The notes under the pieces: generated by a model
The model's database searches: none
What the model was told of the DNA's origin: nothing
Seen by the model: only the letters and a program-made list of their open reading frames with translations
From: Planctomycetota bacterium
GTDB taxonomy: Bacteria > Planctomycetota > J058
Assembly: GCA_023954375.1 (NCBI GenBank)
Contig: JAMLIC010000032.1
Coordinates: forward strand, 1 to 64,000
DNA: 64,000 nucleotides
Direction of reading: 5' to 3'
Shown here: positions 34,275 to 43,132 of the stretch, piece after piece
Layout: every line of letters starts with the position of its first letter
Numbering within the stretch: position 1 is the stretch's first letter
Made by a program: the position numbers and the translations under genes

Positions 34275-36680
34275 CTAAGGAGCGACCGGGGCGCGCGGAA
34301 GGAGGTCCGGGTCGACCGCCGCGAGCGCCTGCGCCCGGCGCCCGGCGACGAGGACGAGGGCGTAGCAGGCGGCGCCGGCGGCCAGCACGGCGTGGCTGCC
34401 CAGGCCCACGCTGAGGATCGCCGCGGCGCCGCCCCCGGCGATCGAGGCCGCGCCGTTGACGGCCCAGCCCTGCTGGACGGCGCGCGCGCCGGTGGGCGCG
34501 ATCAGGCGCACCCCGAGCGGGAAGCCAAAGCCGAGGACGAAGCCGACCGCGCCCACCCACAGGGCCACGGCGGCGGCGCGCAGGCCGCCGGTGTGGACCG
34601 CCTCCAGGGCCGGGACGGCCGGGAACGCGGCCAGCGACGCGAGCAGCGCGGCGAGGATCACCAGCCAGGCGCGGGTGAAGCGGGCGGGCGGGAACAGGGC
34701 CGCCGACGCGCGGGCCCCGGCGCCGCTGCCCACGAGCATGGCCGCCAGGACGACGACCAGCGAGGCGGTCGGGTGGCCGAGCACGACGATCAGCCGCTGG
34801 TGCAGCCCGAGCTGCACCAGCACGTAGCCCAGCCCGATCCCGAGGAAGTAGACGAGCGACCAGCGGTAGACGCCGCGCTGGCGCGGGGCGACGTCGGGCG
34901 CCGGCAGCATCCACGACGCCAGGGCGAACACGGCGGCGGCAAAGACCGCCGTGAGGCCCGCCAGGAGCACGAGGACGCGGACGGCGGTCGTCGTCGCCTC
35001 GGCGTAGAGGCCCCCCTCCCCGCGCCCGAGCAGGTCGATCTCGCCCGGCCGGTGGAAGAGGAAGAAGTAGGGCCGCAGGTCCGTCGGCGGGGAGAGGTCG
35101 AAGCGGCTGGCCGCGATCGCCGCCGCCCGGCGGCCCGGGTCGAGCAGCGCGTGCAGCGTCGGGTCCGCCGGCGCCGCGTCGGGGAGGGCGAGCGGCTCGA
35201 GGTCCTCGGCCGCGGCGACGGCCCGCAGCCGGGCGACCTCGTCGGCCGTGAACGGCGCGCGCGAGACGAGGATCGTCGCGCTCGGCAAGGCGCCGCGGCC
35301 GGCGAGGAGCGCGACGTGCTGGCGCGGGTCGCCCACGCCCTCGTCCTCGAGCACCTGCGCGGCGAGCGCGACCAGGCGCTGCGCCTCGGCGGGCTCGTGC
35401 GGGACGTAGAAGCGCCCCATGGTCAGGACGCCGCGCTCGCTCAGCGCGGCGAAGAAGGAGCGCCAGCCCTCGACCGTGTAGAGCCCGTTCTCGGCGAGGA
35501 CCATGCCGCCGCTGGCGGTCGCGGCCCACGTGTCGATCTGGGAGGCCTGGATCACGTCGTAGCGCCGTCCGGCGCGGGCGATCGCCACGCGCGCCTCGTC
35601 GTGGACCAGGGTCACCTCGGGCCAGCGCGCCAGGTCGTTCCAGCGCGAGGCGACGTCGCGGAGGACCTCGAGCAGGAGCCCGTTGAGCTCGTAGCCGTCG
35701 ACGTGGCGCGCGCCGCTGGCGACCGCCGCCAGGACGTCGCGCCCGCCGCCCACGCCGATGACGGCCGTCCGCTCGAGCGGGCGCCCGAGCCGGTAGGCCA
35801 GGTGGTTGACCCCCTGCGTCCAGGTCGGGTCCCGCGGCGCGGGCGCGCCGGGGGCCCTCGCCGCCGGCGGGACGAGCGCCGTGCCGGCCGACTTGTCGAT
35901 CACCGCGTAGAGGTCGGTGCCGCCCCCGGAGAGGACCACGCGGCTGTGCTCGTTCCAGCGCTCGAGCGCGAACGCGCGCCGCACGGCCGGCGCCAGGCCG
36001 GCGCTCCCCGGCCCGCTCCAGGCCGTCACGCCGGCGACGCCCGCCGCGACGACCAGGGCGGCCGCGGCGACCCCGCGCGCCGCCCGCCCCGGGCGCAGGA
36101 CCAGCCCGGCCGTCGCGGCGAGGGCCACCGGGACCATGAGGCCGCCGGGGCCCTGCACGACGCGCATGAGCGGCACGGCCAGGACGCAGGCCGCGGCGGC
36201 CGCGACCAGGTCGGCCGCGTAGAGCCGGGGCACCCACGCCTCGCGCCGGGCGAAGGCGCAGGCGAGGAACGCCCCGGCCGCCGTCAGGCCGGGGAGGAAG
36301 ATGACCGCGACCGGGAGCACGACGCTCAGGGTCGGCGGCGTGTAGTGGTCGCCCGCGTAGGGGAACCAGTAGGGCGCCACGGCCTGCGACGTACCGAGGT
36401 ACCACACGGCGGCGAGCGTGCCCCCGGCGAACCCGGCCGCGAGGCGCGCCAGCCGCTCGTCGAAGGCGGCCGGCGGGAGCGCGCCCACGTCCCACCTCGC
36501 GGCGAGGAGCCCGCCGAAGGCCAGGCCCGACATGACCAGCGAGACGCTGAAGAACGAGAAGTGGTAGTAGAAGAGGACCGAGAACACCCGCGTCAGCTGG
36601 AGCTCGAGGCCCAGCATGGCCGCGGCGACGAGCGCCACGGCGACGACGAGGCGGCGCGGGATCGCGGGCTCGGAGGTCAC
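34275..36680 (-). CDS. Polytopic membrane protein with spermidine-synthase-like domain
   Basis: 801 residues. About 6-7 N-terminal membrane helices (residues 10-215), a soluble Rossmann methyltransferase/spermidine-synthase-like domain (about 230-540), and a further cluster of about 7 helices (560-790). The soluble part has VIGVGGGRDVLAAVASGARHVDGYELN (aminopropyl-donor/SAM site) and DVIQASQIDTWAA. This fused architecture is common in Planctomycetota and Myxococcota and its substrate is unknown. The GTG at 36680 lacks a clear RBS, so the exact start is uncertain. Confidence 0.85.
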   Translation of the reverse strand: MTSEPAIPRRLVVAVALVAAAMLGLELQLTRVFSVLFYYHFSFFSVSLVMSGLAFGGLLAARWDVGALPPAAFDERLARLAAGFAGGTLAAVWYLGTSQAVAPYWFPYAGDHYTPPTLSVVLPVAVIFLPGLTAAGAFLACAFARREAWVPRLYAADLVAAAAACVLAVPLMRVVQGPGGLMVPVALAATAGLVLRPGRAARGVAAAALVVAAGVAGVTAWSGPGSAGLAPAVRRAFALERWNEHSRVVLSGGGTDLYAVIDKSAGTALVPPAARAPGAPAPRDPTWTQGVNHLAYRLGRPLERTAVIGVGGGRDVLAAVASGARHVDGYELNGLLLEVLRDVASRWNDLARWPEVTLVHDEARVAIARAGRRYDVIQASQIDTWAATASGGMVLAENGLYTVEGWRSFFAALSERGVLTMGRFYVPHEPAEAQRLVALAAQVLEDEGVGDPRQHVALLAGRGALPSATILVSRAPFTADEVARLRAVAAAEDLEPLALPDAAPADPTLHALLDPGRRAAAIAASRFDLSPPTDLRPYFFLFHRPGEIDLLGRGEGGLYAEATTTAVRVLVLLAGLTAVFAAAVFALASWMLPAPDVAPRQRGVYRWSLVYFLGIGLGYVLVQLGLHQRLIVVLGHPTASLVVVLAAMLVGSGAGARASAALFPPARFTRAWLVILAALLASLAAFPAVPALEAVHTGGLRAAAVALWVGAVGFVLGFGFPLGVRLIAPTGARAVQQGWAVNGAASIAGGGAAAILSVGLGSHAVLAAGAACYALVLVAGRRAQALAAVDPDLLPRAPVAP

Positions 36681-36726
36681 GCGGGCGACAGGTTACCCGC
36701 GGGCGGCCGTGGGGCGACCCCGGGCG

Positions 36727-37656
36727 CTACGCGCGAGCCTGCGGGTACCCGGCTTCTGCCAGCTCGGACTCGACCTCCGCGAGCGACCGCCCGGGCGCGA
36801 GCGCCCCTAAATGAGCGGGCGCGATTCCCGGTGGTTCGCCGTAGGCGAACCACCGGGAGTCGCGCCCGCGCGGGTGGGGGGCCCCACGCGGCGGGTCGCC
36901 GGCGGCGAACGAGCGGCGCGACCGAAGGTCCAAGTGAAGAGAGCGCCGGCGGCGCCGGCGCGCAGCCGAGCGAGCGAAGCGAGCTCGGCGAGCGCAACAG
37001 GCGCACTCCGGAGTTGCTGGAGCAAGATCGAGGGCGCGTTCGGAGTGGTTCGACGCCAGTCGAACCACTCCGAATCGCGCTCCTCGATCTTGCAGCGCCG
37101 CGTCGAGCGGCCGGTGCGCGAACACGGCCTCGACGGCGGCGAGGGGCAGGTCGCGGTCGAAGTAGCGCACGGCGAACGTCCGGTAGCGGGCCGCCCCCTC
37201 GACGAAGAGCGCCAGCAACTTGCGCGCGCCGTCCGGGTCGGGCCCGTCGAGGAGCTCGACGGGCCCGCGCCCCCAACCGGTGGCGCCCGCAGGCCACCAG
37301 AGGCAGAAGGTCGCCTCGTCGACCACGAACGCCGGCTCGTCCAGGAAGGCGGACAGCGCCGGCGGGAGGCCCTCGTAGAGCCCGTCCCAGGGACCCTCGT
37401 CCTGGGCGACGGGCCGCGCCATGTCGCTCTCGTGGGCGAAGCCCCTGACGACGGCTCCGGCCGCGGTGAACCAGGCCGTCATGTGGTCGCCGCTGCCGTC
37501 GCGCATGGTCGCGAGGCGCTCGCCGGGCGCCCATCGCGCGTCGAACGAGTGGTAGCGCTGATCCCACTCGGGGCAGAGCAGGGCGTCGAGCACGGCCATG
37601 GCGCGCCATCGCCGCTCGAGCAGGTCGGGCGGAGGCAGGGCCGCCGGGCACGTCAC
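36727..37656 (-). CDS. Hypothetical protein interrupted in frame by a palindromic element
   Basis: 309 residues, GTG 37656 overlapping the ABC permease stop (GTGA). Family-like part: about residues 20-188 (MRDGSGDHMTAWFTAAG, RGFAHESDMARP, FLDEPAF, CLWWPAG, FAHRPLDAALQ) and a C-terminal piece (GRSLAEVESELAEAGYPQA). I recognise this as a widespread uncharacterised family usually around 210 residues long. Between the two parts lies a 93-codon segment rich in Arg, Ala and Ser, encoded by 36815-37093. Removing it rejoins HRPLDAAL with HLGALAPGRSLAEV and gives 216 residues. Whether the enlarged protein is functional is open. It is translationally coupled to an ABC exporter. Confidence 0.7.
   Translation of the reverse strand: MTCPAALPPPDLLERRWRAMAVLDALLCPEWDQRYHSFDARWAPGERLATMRDGSGDHMTAWFTAAGAVVRGFAHESDMARPVAQDEGPWDGLYEGLPPALSAFLDEPAFVVDEATFCLWWPAGATGWGRGPVELLDGPDPDGARKLLALFVEGAARYRTFAVRYFDRDLPLAAVEAVFAHRPLDAALQDRGARFGVVRLASNHSERALDLAPATPECACCARRARFARSAARRRRRRSLHLDLRSRRSFAAGDPPRGAPHPRGRDSRWFAYGEPPGIAPAHLGALAPGRSLAEVESELAEAGYPQARA
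36815..37093. mobile_element. Two-hairpin palindromic element inserted inside a gene
   Basis: Hairpin A: arms 36815-36840 and 36844-36869, 25 of 26 paired, 3-nt loop. Hairpin B: arms 37022-37053 and 37060-37093, about 32 paired bases with two single-base bulges. Each hairpin sits at one end of the element and both contain GTGGTTCG. Total length 279 bp, a multiple of three, with no stop in the host reading frame. No transposase is nearby. Confidence 0.7.
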
Positions 37657-39314
37657 GCCGCGCGGCCGATGTAGCGGTCGAAGTCGCTGCGGATGAGCGA
37701 GTAGATGACGAACAGGAAGCCCAGGTGCGTGCCGGCCGAGAACAGGCAGGCGAACAGCTTGGCGAGCGTGAACGACGTCTGTGGCCCCTGGCCGGCGGCG
37801 GACGCCAGCCCCTGCGCCGGCTCGACCATGTAGTAGGCCATGAGCGGCAGGTTGAAGCTCGGGACGCAGCACACGAGCGGCAGGGCCGCCTCGATCGTCA
37901 CGACGACGATCGCGGCCACGATCGCGCGCAGCGTCGTGGGGAAGAGGAGCGAGACGAAGATCCCCTGCACGATCGAGGCGGCGGTGGCCACCGGGATGCC
38001 CAGGGCGAAGAACACCAGCGTCGTCGGGTCGAGGACGCCGCCCACGATCCAGATGATCACGTGCACGAAGGGCAGGGCGGCGAGGAACACGATGTTGCGC
38101 CCGATCCCGCGCACCTTGCCCATGACGTAGGTCGCGCAGTCGAGGGGCGTCGTGGCGAGGAGGTCGAGCGTGCCGTCCTCGCGCTCCCGCGAGACCGTCG
38201 AGGCCGCGATGATCGTCGGCAGGAGCACGATGAACCCGGTGACCACCGCGGCCACGACCTTGTGGAACTCGATGTTCGACAGCTCGTGCTGGAACACCGC
38301 GTAGGAGCCGATCAGGCCGAGGAGCATGGCGAGGTTCATGCGCCACCAGGTCTTGAACCGGCCGACGGTGTTGACGTTCGTCTCCTTCCAGTAGATCGGG
38401 TTCATGCCCCCGATCGGGCGCGGCTCGGCGCGCGGGCCGTCGTCGTCGGCGGCGGCGCCGCGCCGCGTCAGCCGGCGCAGCAGGCGGCCGGGGCGGAGGA
38501 GCAGGAACGTGGCCCGGTCGAAGGCGTCGAGCGCGCGGCGAACGTCGAGGAGCCGCTCCAGCTCGCGCGCGTGCGGCAGGGCGAGGCCGGCGAGGAGCAC
38601 CAGCGCGAGGCCGGCGACGACGTTCCACGCCGGCGCGACCCACCACTCCGTCGCCTGCGAGGCGGTGGGGTGGTACCAGGTCGGGTGGGCCACGTAGGCC
38701 AGGTCCAGGAGCGGGCTGACCAGCGGCTGCTGCGCCGCCGGGAGCTGGGCCAGCTTGGGCGCGGCGAGGACGGCGACGAGCACCGCGTAGCTCACGCCCA
38801 GGACCCCGGGCGTCCGCTTGAGGACGGTCGAGAGGAAGATCCCCAGGCCCGTGGCGAGGACGGAGAAGCCCCCGAGGATCGCCATGGTGATGAGGATCGA
38901 GCGGGCCGCCACGCCGCCGAGCGTGAGCAGGGCGAAGAGCAGCGGCACGGTGAGGAACAGGAGGAACAGGAGCGAGTAGAGGCGCGAGCAGAACTTCCCC
39001 CACACGATCGCCCAGGGCCCGGCCTCGGTGAGGAGCAAGAGGTCGAGGGTGTTCTTGCCCTTCTCCTCGGTGATCGCGTTGGCGACGAGCGAGGGCGCGA
39101 TCAGCGTGAGGATGATCAGCTGCAGGTAGGCGCCCCACTCGAACACGGCCCGCGCCTGCTCGGCGAGCGCCGCGCCGCTCTTGCCGGTCGCCTGGGAGTA
39201 CATGGGGATCAGCCCGAGGACCAGCGCGCCCAGGAACACCGTCTGGAACAGGTAGGTGCGCGGGCGCCGGGCCTGGGCCAGGACCTCGCGCAGGAAGACC
39301 GGCCCGCCGATCAC
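37653..39314 (-). CDS. ABC-2-type transporter permease (tandem)
   Basis: 553 residues, GTG 39314 overlapping the upstream ATPase stop (GTGA). Two homologous halves, each starting with an amphipathic segment (GGPVFLREVLAQARRPRTYLF and GGMNPIYWKETNVNTVGRFKTW) and about six membrane helices. Each half has a conserved EExxxT/D region (ITEEKGKNTLDLLLLTEAG and VSREREDGTLDLLATTPL) that contacts the ATPase in ABC-2 exporters. Together with the upstream ATP-binding protein it forms one exporter; the substrate is not shown. Confidence 0.9.
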   Translation of the reverse strand: MIGGPVFLREVLAQARRPRTYLFQTVFLGALVLGLIPMYSQATGKSGAALAEQARAVFEWGAYLQLIILTLIAPSLVANAITEEKGKNTLDLLLLTEAGPWAIVWGKFCSRLYSLLFLLFLTVPLLFALLTLGGVAARSILITMAILGGFSVLATGLGIFLSTVLKRTPGVLGVSYAVLVAVLAAPKLAQLPAAQQPLVSPLLDLAYVAHPTWYHPTASQATEWWVAPAWNVVAGLALVLLAGLALPHARELERLLDVRRALDAFDRATFLLLRPGRLLRRLTRRGAAADDDGPRAEPRPIGGMNPIYWKETNVNTVGRFKTWWRMNLAMLLGLIGSYAVFQHELSNIEFHKVVAAVVTGFIVLLPTIIAASTVSREREDGTLDLLATTPLDCATYVMGKVRGIGRNIVFLAALPFVHVIIWIVGGVLDPTTLVFFALGIPVATAASIVQGIFVSLLFPTTLRAIVAAIVVVTIEAALPLVCCVPSFNLPLMAYYMVEPAQGLASAAGQGPQTSFTLAKLFACLFSAGTHLGFLFVIYSLIRSDFDRYIGRAA

Positions 39315-40240
39315 GCCACGTGTCCCTTGGTGACCTTCATGAAGGCGTCCTCGAGGTCGATCTCCTCCTCGCGCACGAGGAGGAGCCGGAAGCCGCGCTC
39401 GTGGAGGAACGAGGCCACGAGGCTGTGGTCCTGGGCGGCCTCCTTGAGCTGCACCTCGATGACGTCGCCGTCGATCAGGTCCGCCCGCGTGACGAGGTCA
39501 TGGCCGCGCAGCGCCTCGAGGGCGCGGTCGGTCCCCTCGCGCACCTTCACCTGCACGACGTCGTGGCTGCGCGCCTTGGCCAGGATCTCCTCGACGGGGC
39601 CGCTGAAGAGGAGCTGCCCGCGCTCGATGATCCCCACCTTGTTGCAGAGCTCCTTCAGCTCGCTGAGGATGTGGCTGGAGATCAGGATCGTCTTGCCCAT
39701 CGTCCGCAGCTCCTTGAGGAGCTCGCGGATCTCGATGCGCGCGCGCGGGTCGAGGCCGCTGGCCGGCTCGTCGAGGAGCAGGACGTCGGGGTCGTGCAGG
39801 AGGACGCGCGCCAGCGCCAGCCGCTGCCGCATGCCGCGCGAGAGGCTGTCGACCTGCGCGTCGCGCTTGTAGGAGAGGTCGGTCAGCTCGAGCACGTCGT
39901 GGATGACCCGCTGCCGCTCCTTGCCCTTGATCTCGTAGAGCGCGGCGAAGAACTCCAGGTACTCCGTGACCGTCATGTCCTCGTAGGTGCCGAACTCGTC
40001 GGGGACGTAGCCGATCTTGCGCCGGATGTGCTTCGCCTGCCCGTTGACGGAGTAGCCGCACACGAACGCCTGCCCGCTGGTCGGGCGGAGCAGCGTCCCC
40101 AGGATGCGGATCGTCGTCGTCTTGCCGGCGCCGTTGGGGCCGATGAACCCGTAGATGTCGCCCCGGTCGATCGTGAGGTTCAGCTTGTCGAGGGCGACGA
40201 GGTCCTTGTACTGCTTCGTCAGGTAGCGCGTCTCGATCAC
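39311..40240 (-). CDS. ABC transporter ATP-binding protein
   Basis: 309 residues. Walker A GPNGAGKTT (about 34-42), Q-loop in YVPDEFGTYEDMTV, signature LSRGMRQRLALARVLL, Walker B VLLLDEP with ASGLDP, and H-loop SSHIL. The C-terminal domain after residue 220 is typical of ABC-2 exporters. GTG start at 40240 with GGGTGGGG upstream. First gene of a three-gene coupled operon (ATPase, tandem permease, interrupted hypothetical). Energises an ABC-2 exporter. Confidence 0.96.
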   Translation of the reverse strand: MIETRYLTKQYKDLVALDKLNLTIDRGDIYGFIGPNGAGKTTTIRILGTLLRPTSGQAFVCGYSVNGQAKHIRRKIGYVPDEFGTYEDMTVTEYLEFFAALYEIKGKERQRVIHDVLELTDLSYKRDAQVDSLSRGMRQRLALARVLLHDPDVLLLDEPASGLDPRARIEIRELLKELRTMGKTILISSHILSELKELCNKVGIIERGQLLFSGPVEEILAKARSHDVVQVKVREGTDRALEALRGHDLVTRADLIDGDVIEVQLKEAAQDHSLVASFLHERGFRLLLVREEEIDLEDAFMKVTKGHVA

Positions 40241-40388
40241 GACCCCACCCGCCTGGCCGGTGCGCTGGCCGGGGCGAGTGTAGCGCCCGGACGAGGGCCG
40301 CGCTCGGGGGGCGCTGCCCTGGCTCGAGCGGGAGTCTCGCTCACAGGCTCTCGGGCATGGTCACGGGTGGAGCGCGGCGGCGATCACA
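40241..40388. other. Intergenic region upstream of the ABC operon
   Basis: The part of the 40241-40643 gap nearer the ABC operon. It holds no convincing gene and no clear promoter. A CGATCACAC near 40381 matches the end of the repeat that follows, in the same direction. Confidence 0.35.
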
Positions 40389-40643
40389 CGACCAGGGGCT
40401 GTCCGTCCCTCGGTGCGCGCTCGGCCGTCTTCGCATGGGACGATCGCCTCCGAGCACACCTCACCGCGCCTTCGCAGCGAGAGCCCCAGGCGAGGCGGAG
40501 GAGGGCGGAGCGATGCCGCGCGAAGGCGAACGAAGGCGGCCTCCTGGCCGCCGAGTGAGCCTGAGCGGCCGGGGTGTCGCGCGGAGCGCGGCACCCCGGC
40601 GGACGGCAGCGCCCGCCATCCTCCGCCGCAGCCGCGATCACAC
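40389..40643 (-). repeat. Structured intergenic repeat, copy 2
   Basis: In the same orientation relative to the upstream gene as copy 1: it begins right after the stop codon (40644-40646) of the SirB1-like gene. It shares the first 46 bases, the hairpin (arms 40569-40582 and 40586-40599) and a downstream block ending in GAGGTGTGCTCGG. It carries about 45 extra nt with their own short hairpin (CGGCGGCCAGGAGGCCGCC). Confidence 0.65.
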
Positions 40644-41480
40644 CTAGTTCAGCTCCCACAGCCGCCGCTTCGCCGCCTCGAGCTGCGCGCGCACCGCCCG
40701 CGCGTCGGGCGCGGCGGGTCGGCGCGCCAGGTAGCCGGCGAGGTCGTCGACGGCCGGGCCGGGGCGGCGCAGGGCGGCGCTCAGGAGGCCGCGGTCGCGG
40801 CGCTCCTCGGGGTCGTCGGGGCGCACGAGGACCAGCCGCTCGGCGACGCCGAGGGCGGCCTCGAGGTCGCCCTCGCGCAGGTGGATCGCCTTGAGGTTGC
40901 GCAGCATGCGCGCCAGGACCTCGTGGCCGCTCGCCGGCCGCAGGAGGTCGGGCTGGAACGGCACGGCCCCGCCGGCGCGCTCCTCGAGGAGCGCCCGGCA
41001 GCCGGCGAGCGAGAGCGGGCGGCCCTGGTCGAACGGGTCGAGGAACAGGTCGTGGTCGCGGTGCCGCACGAGGAAGTGGGCGGGGAAGCCGACGCCCACG
41101 AGCGGCAGGCCGGCGCGCCGGCCGACCTCGACGAGCACCACCGCCAGCGTGATCGGGATCCCCAGGCCGCGCGCCAAAACGTGGTGCAGGTAGCTGTTGC
41201 GCGGGTCGTAGTAGGCGTCGCGGTTCCCGCGCAGGCCGTACTCGTCGTAGAGGAAGCGGCAGAGCGCCAGGGCCTGGTCGGCGGGCCCGCGCGCCGCCTG
41301 CACGCGGGGGCGGACCTCGTCGCCCAGGGCGTCGAGGCGCCGCAGCCAGCGGGCCACGTCGGTCCCGGGCTCCGCCTCGGCGCCGATGAGCAGGGCCGCC
41401 TCGCCCAGGTCGAGCGCGTCCTCGCCCGCCCGGAGGAGCGCCTCGAACCTCGCTCGCAGCGCCGCGGCCTCGCCGGTCAC
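40644..41480 (-). CDS. SirB1/transglutaminase-like and TPR protein
   Basis: 278 residues from GTG 41480, favoured because it starts just before the FEALLRAGEDALDLGEAALLIGAE block that opens this family; a GTG at 41531 adds 17 residues. Transglutaminase-like core with NRDAYYDPRNSYLHHVLARGLGIPITLAVVLVEVGRRAGL and GVGFPAHFLVRH, then a short TPR-like C-terminus (MLRNLKAIHLREGDLEAALGVAERLVLVRPD). The usual catalytic Cys of transglutaminases is not visible, as is normal for SirB1-type proteins. Cytoplasmic; role unknown. Copy 2 of the structured repeat abuts its stop. Confidence 0.85.
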   Translation of the reverse strand: MTGEAAALRARFEALLRAGEDALDLGEAALLIGAEAEPGTDVARWLRRLDALGDEVRPRVQAARGPADQALALCRFLYDEYGLRGNRDAYYDPRNSYLHHVLARGLGIPITLAVVLVEVGRRAGLPLVGVGFPAHFLVRHRDHDLFLDPFDQGRPLSLAGCRALLEERAGGAVPFQPDLLRPASGHEVLARMLRNLKAIHLREGDLEAALGVAERLVLVRPDDPEERRDRGLLSAALRRPGPAVDDLAGYLARRPAAPDARAVRAQLEAAKRRLWELN

Positions 41481-41590
41481 GGGGGGGATCGTAGAGGCGG
41501 GCCGGGGGGCGCGCCAGCGCGGCAGGTCCACGACGCGACGCGCCGCGCCCCGTGGCAGAATCCGCGCCTCACCCCCTCGAGAGGGCGTCC

Positions 41591-43090
41591 GTGGACCTCA
41601 CCCGCAAGAGCGGCCTCCTCCTCCACCCCACCTCCCTGCCGGGCCCCTTCGGCATGGGCGACCTGGGCCCCGCGGCCTACCAGTTCGTCCGCGACCTGCA
41701 GCAGGCCGCCCAGCGCGTGTGGCAGGTGCTGCCGCTGCAGCCGCCGGACTGCCACGGCTCGCCCTACGCCGCCAGCTCGGCCTTCGCGGGCGACCCCATG
41801 CTCGTGAGCGTCGAGGTGCTCAGGGACGAGGGCCTGCTCGAGCCGCGCGACTTCGACGGGCTCCCGACCTTCCCCGAGGGGCGCGTCAGCTACGAGGCCT
41901 GCGCCGTGCGCGCGCAGCTCCTCGGCCGCGCCTTCGCCGCCTTCCGCGCCCAGGCGGGCGAGCGCGAGCGGATCGAGCTGCAGCAGTTCCGCGAGGAGAA
42001 CGCCTTCTGGCTCGAGGACCACGCCCTCTTCGTGGCCCTGCGCGACGCCTACGGCGCGCCCTACTGGGAGCGCTGGCCCGAGCCGCTGCGCCGCCACGTG
42101 CCGCACGCGCTGGTGCAGGCGCGGCGCGAGCACGAGCACGCCGTCGACGCCGAGGTCTTCCGCCAGTGGCTGTTCCACCGCCAGTGGGCGCGCCTGCGCT
42201 CGTTCGCCCACGGCCTCGGGGTCGAGGTCTTCGGCGACGTGCCGATCTTCGTCGCGCGCGACAGCTCGGACGTCTGGGCGCGCCCGGAGCTGTTCTTCGT
42301 CGACGACCAGGGGACGCCGAGCGTCGTCGCCGGCGTGCCGCCCGACCTGTTCAGCGAGACGGGGCAGCTGTGGGGCAACCCGCTCTTCGACTGGGCGATC
42401 CACGGGCGGGGCGGCTACGCCTGGTGGATCGAGCGCGTGCGCCACGCCCTGTCGCTCGTCGACATCCTGCGCATCGACCACTTCCGCGGCTTCGCCGGCT
42501 ACTGGGAGATCCCGCACGGGGCCGAGACGGCGGTCGACGGCCGCTGGGTGCCCGGCCCCGGGATGTCGTTCTTCCGCGCCCTGCAGGCGGCGCTCGGCGA
42601 CCTGCCGATCGTCGCCGAGGACCTGGGGCTGATCACGGAGGACGTGACGGAGCTGCTGGCGGAGACCGGCTTCCCCGGCATGAAGGTGCTGCAGTTCGCC
42701 TTCGACGGCGACGCGGACAACCCGTTCGTGCCCGAGCGGCACGACGAGCGCTCGGTGGTCTACACGGGCACCCACGACAACGACACGACGGCGGGCTGGC
42801 TGGCGGGCGAGCCGGCCGCCGTGCGGGCGCGCGTCCTCGAGCGCACCGGGCCCGAGGACCCGGTGTGGGGGATGGTCGAGCTGGCCTTCGCCTCGCCCGG
42901 CTTCCTGGCCGTCGTCCCCGTGCAGGACGTCCTCGGCCTGGGCAACGACGCGCGCATGAACCTCCCCGGGACCAAGAGCGACAAGAACTGGTCGTGGCGC
43001 CTGCGCCCCGGCCAGCTCGAGCTCGTCGCCCTCGAGCGCCTGCGCGAGCTCACGGTCCGCCACGGGCGGGCGCCGGCCGCGACGATCTGA
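41591..43090 (+). CDS. malQ: 4-alpha-glucanotransferase (amylomaltase)
   Basis: GH77 enzyme that transfers alpha-1,4-glucan segments; here likely in glycogen or maltodextrin recycling with glgA. 499 residues. Starts DLTRKSGLLLHPTSLPGPFG and continues QVLPLQPPDCHGSPYAASSAFAGDP, GDVPIFVARDSSDVWA, the nucleophile region ILRIDHFRGF, the acid/base Glu in PIVAEDLGLI, and GTHDNDTT (transition-state Asp). GTG 41591 with GAGAGGG upstream; an earlier GTG at 41552 adds 13 unconserved residues. All three catalytic acids are present. Confidence 0.96.
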   Translation: MDLTRKSGLLLHPTSLPGPFGMGDLGPAAYQFVRDLQQAAQRVWQVLPLQPPDCHGSPYAASSAFAGDPMLVSVEVLRDEGLLEPRDFDGLPTFPEGRVSYEACAVRAQLLGRAFAAFRAQAGERERIELQQFREENAFWLEDHALFVALRDAYGAPYWERWPEPLRRHVPHALVQARREHEHAVDAEVFRQWLFHRQWARLRSFAHGLGVEVFGDVPIFVARDSSDVWARPELFFVDDQGTPSVVAGVPPDLFSETGQLWGNPLFDWAIHGRGGYAWWIERVRHALSLVDILRIDHFRGFAGYWEIPHGAETAVDGRWVPGPGMSFFRALQAALGDLPIVAEDLGLITEDVTELLAETGFPGMKVLQFAFDGDADNPFVPERHDERSVVYTGTHDNDTTAGWLAGEPAAVRARVLERTGPEDPVWGMVELAFASPGFLAVVPVQDVLGLGNDARMNLPGTKSDKNWSWRLRPGQLELVALERLRELTVRHGRAPAATI

Positions 43091-43132
43091 CGGCGCATCG
43101 ATCGGCCGGCCCGCGCCAGGTAGAGTCTCTGC

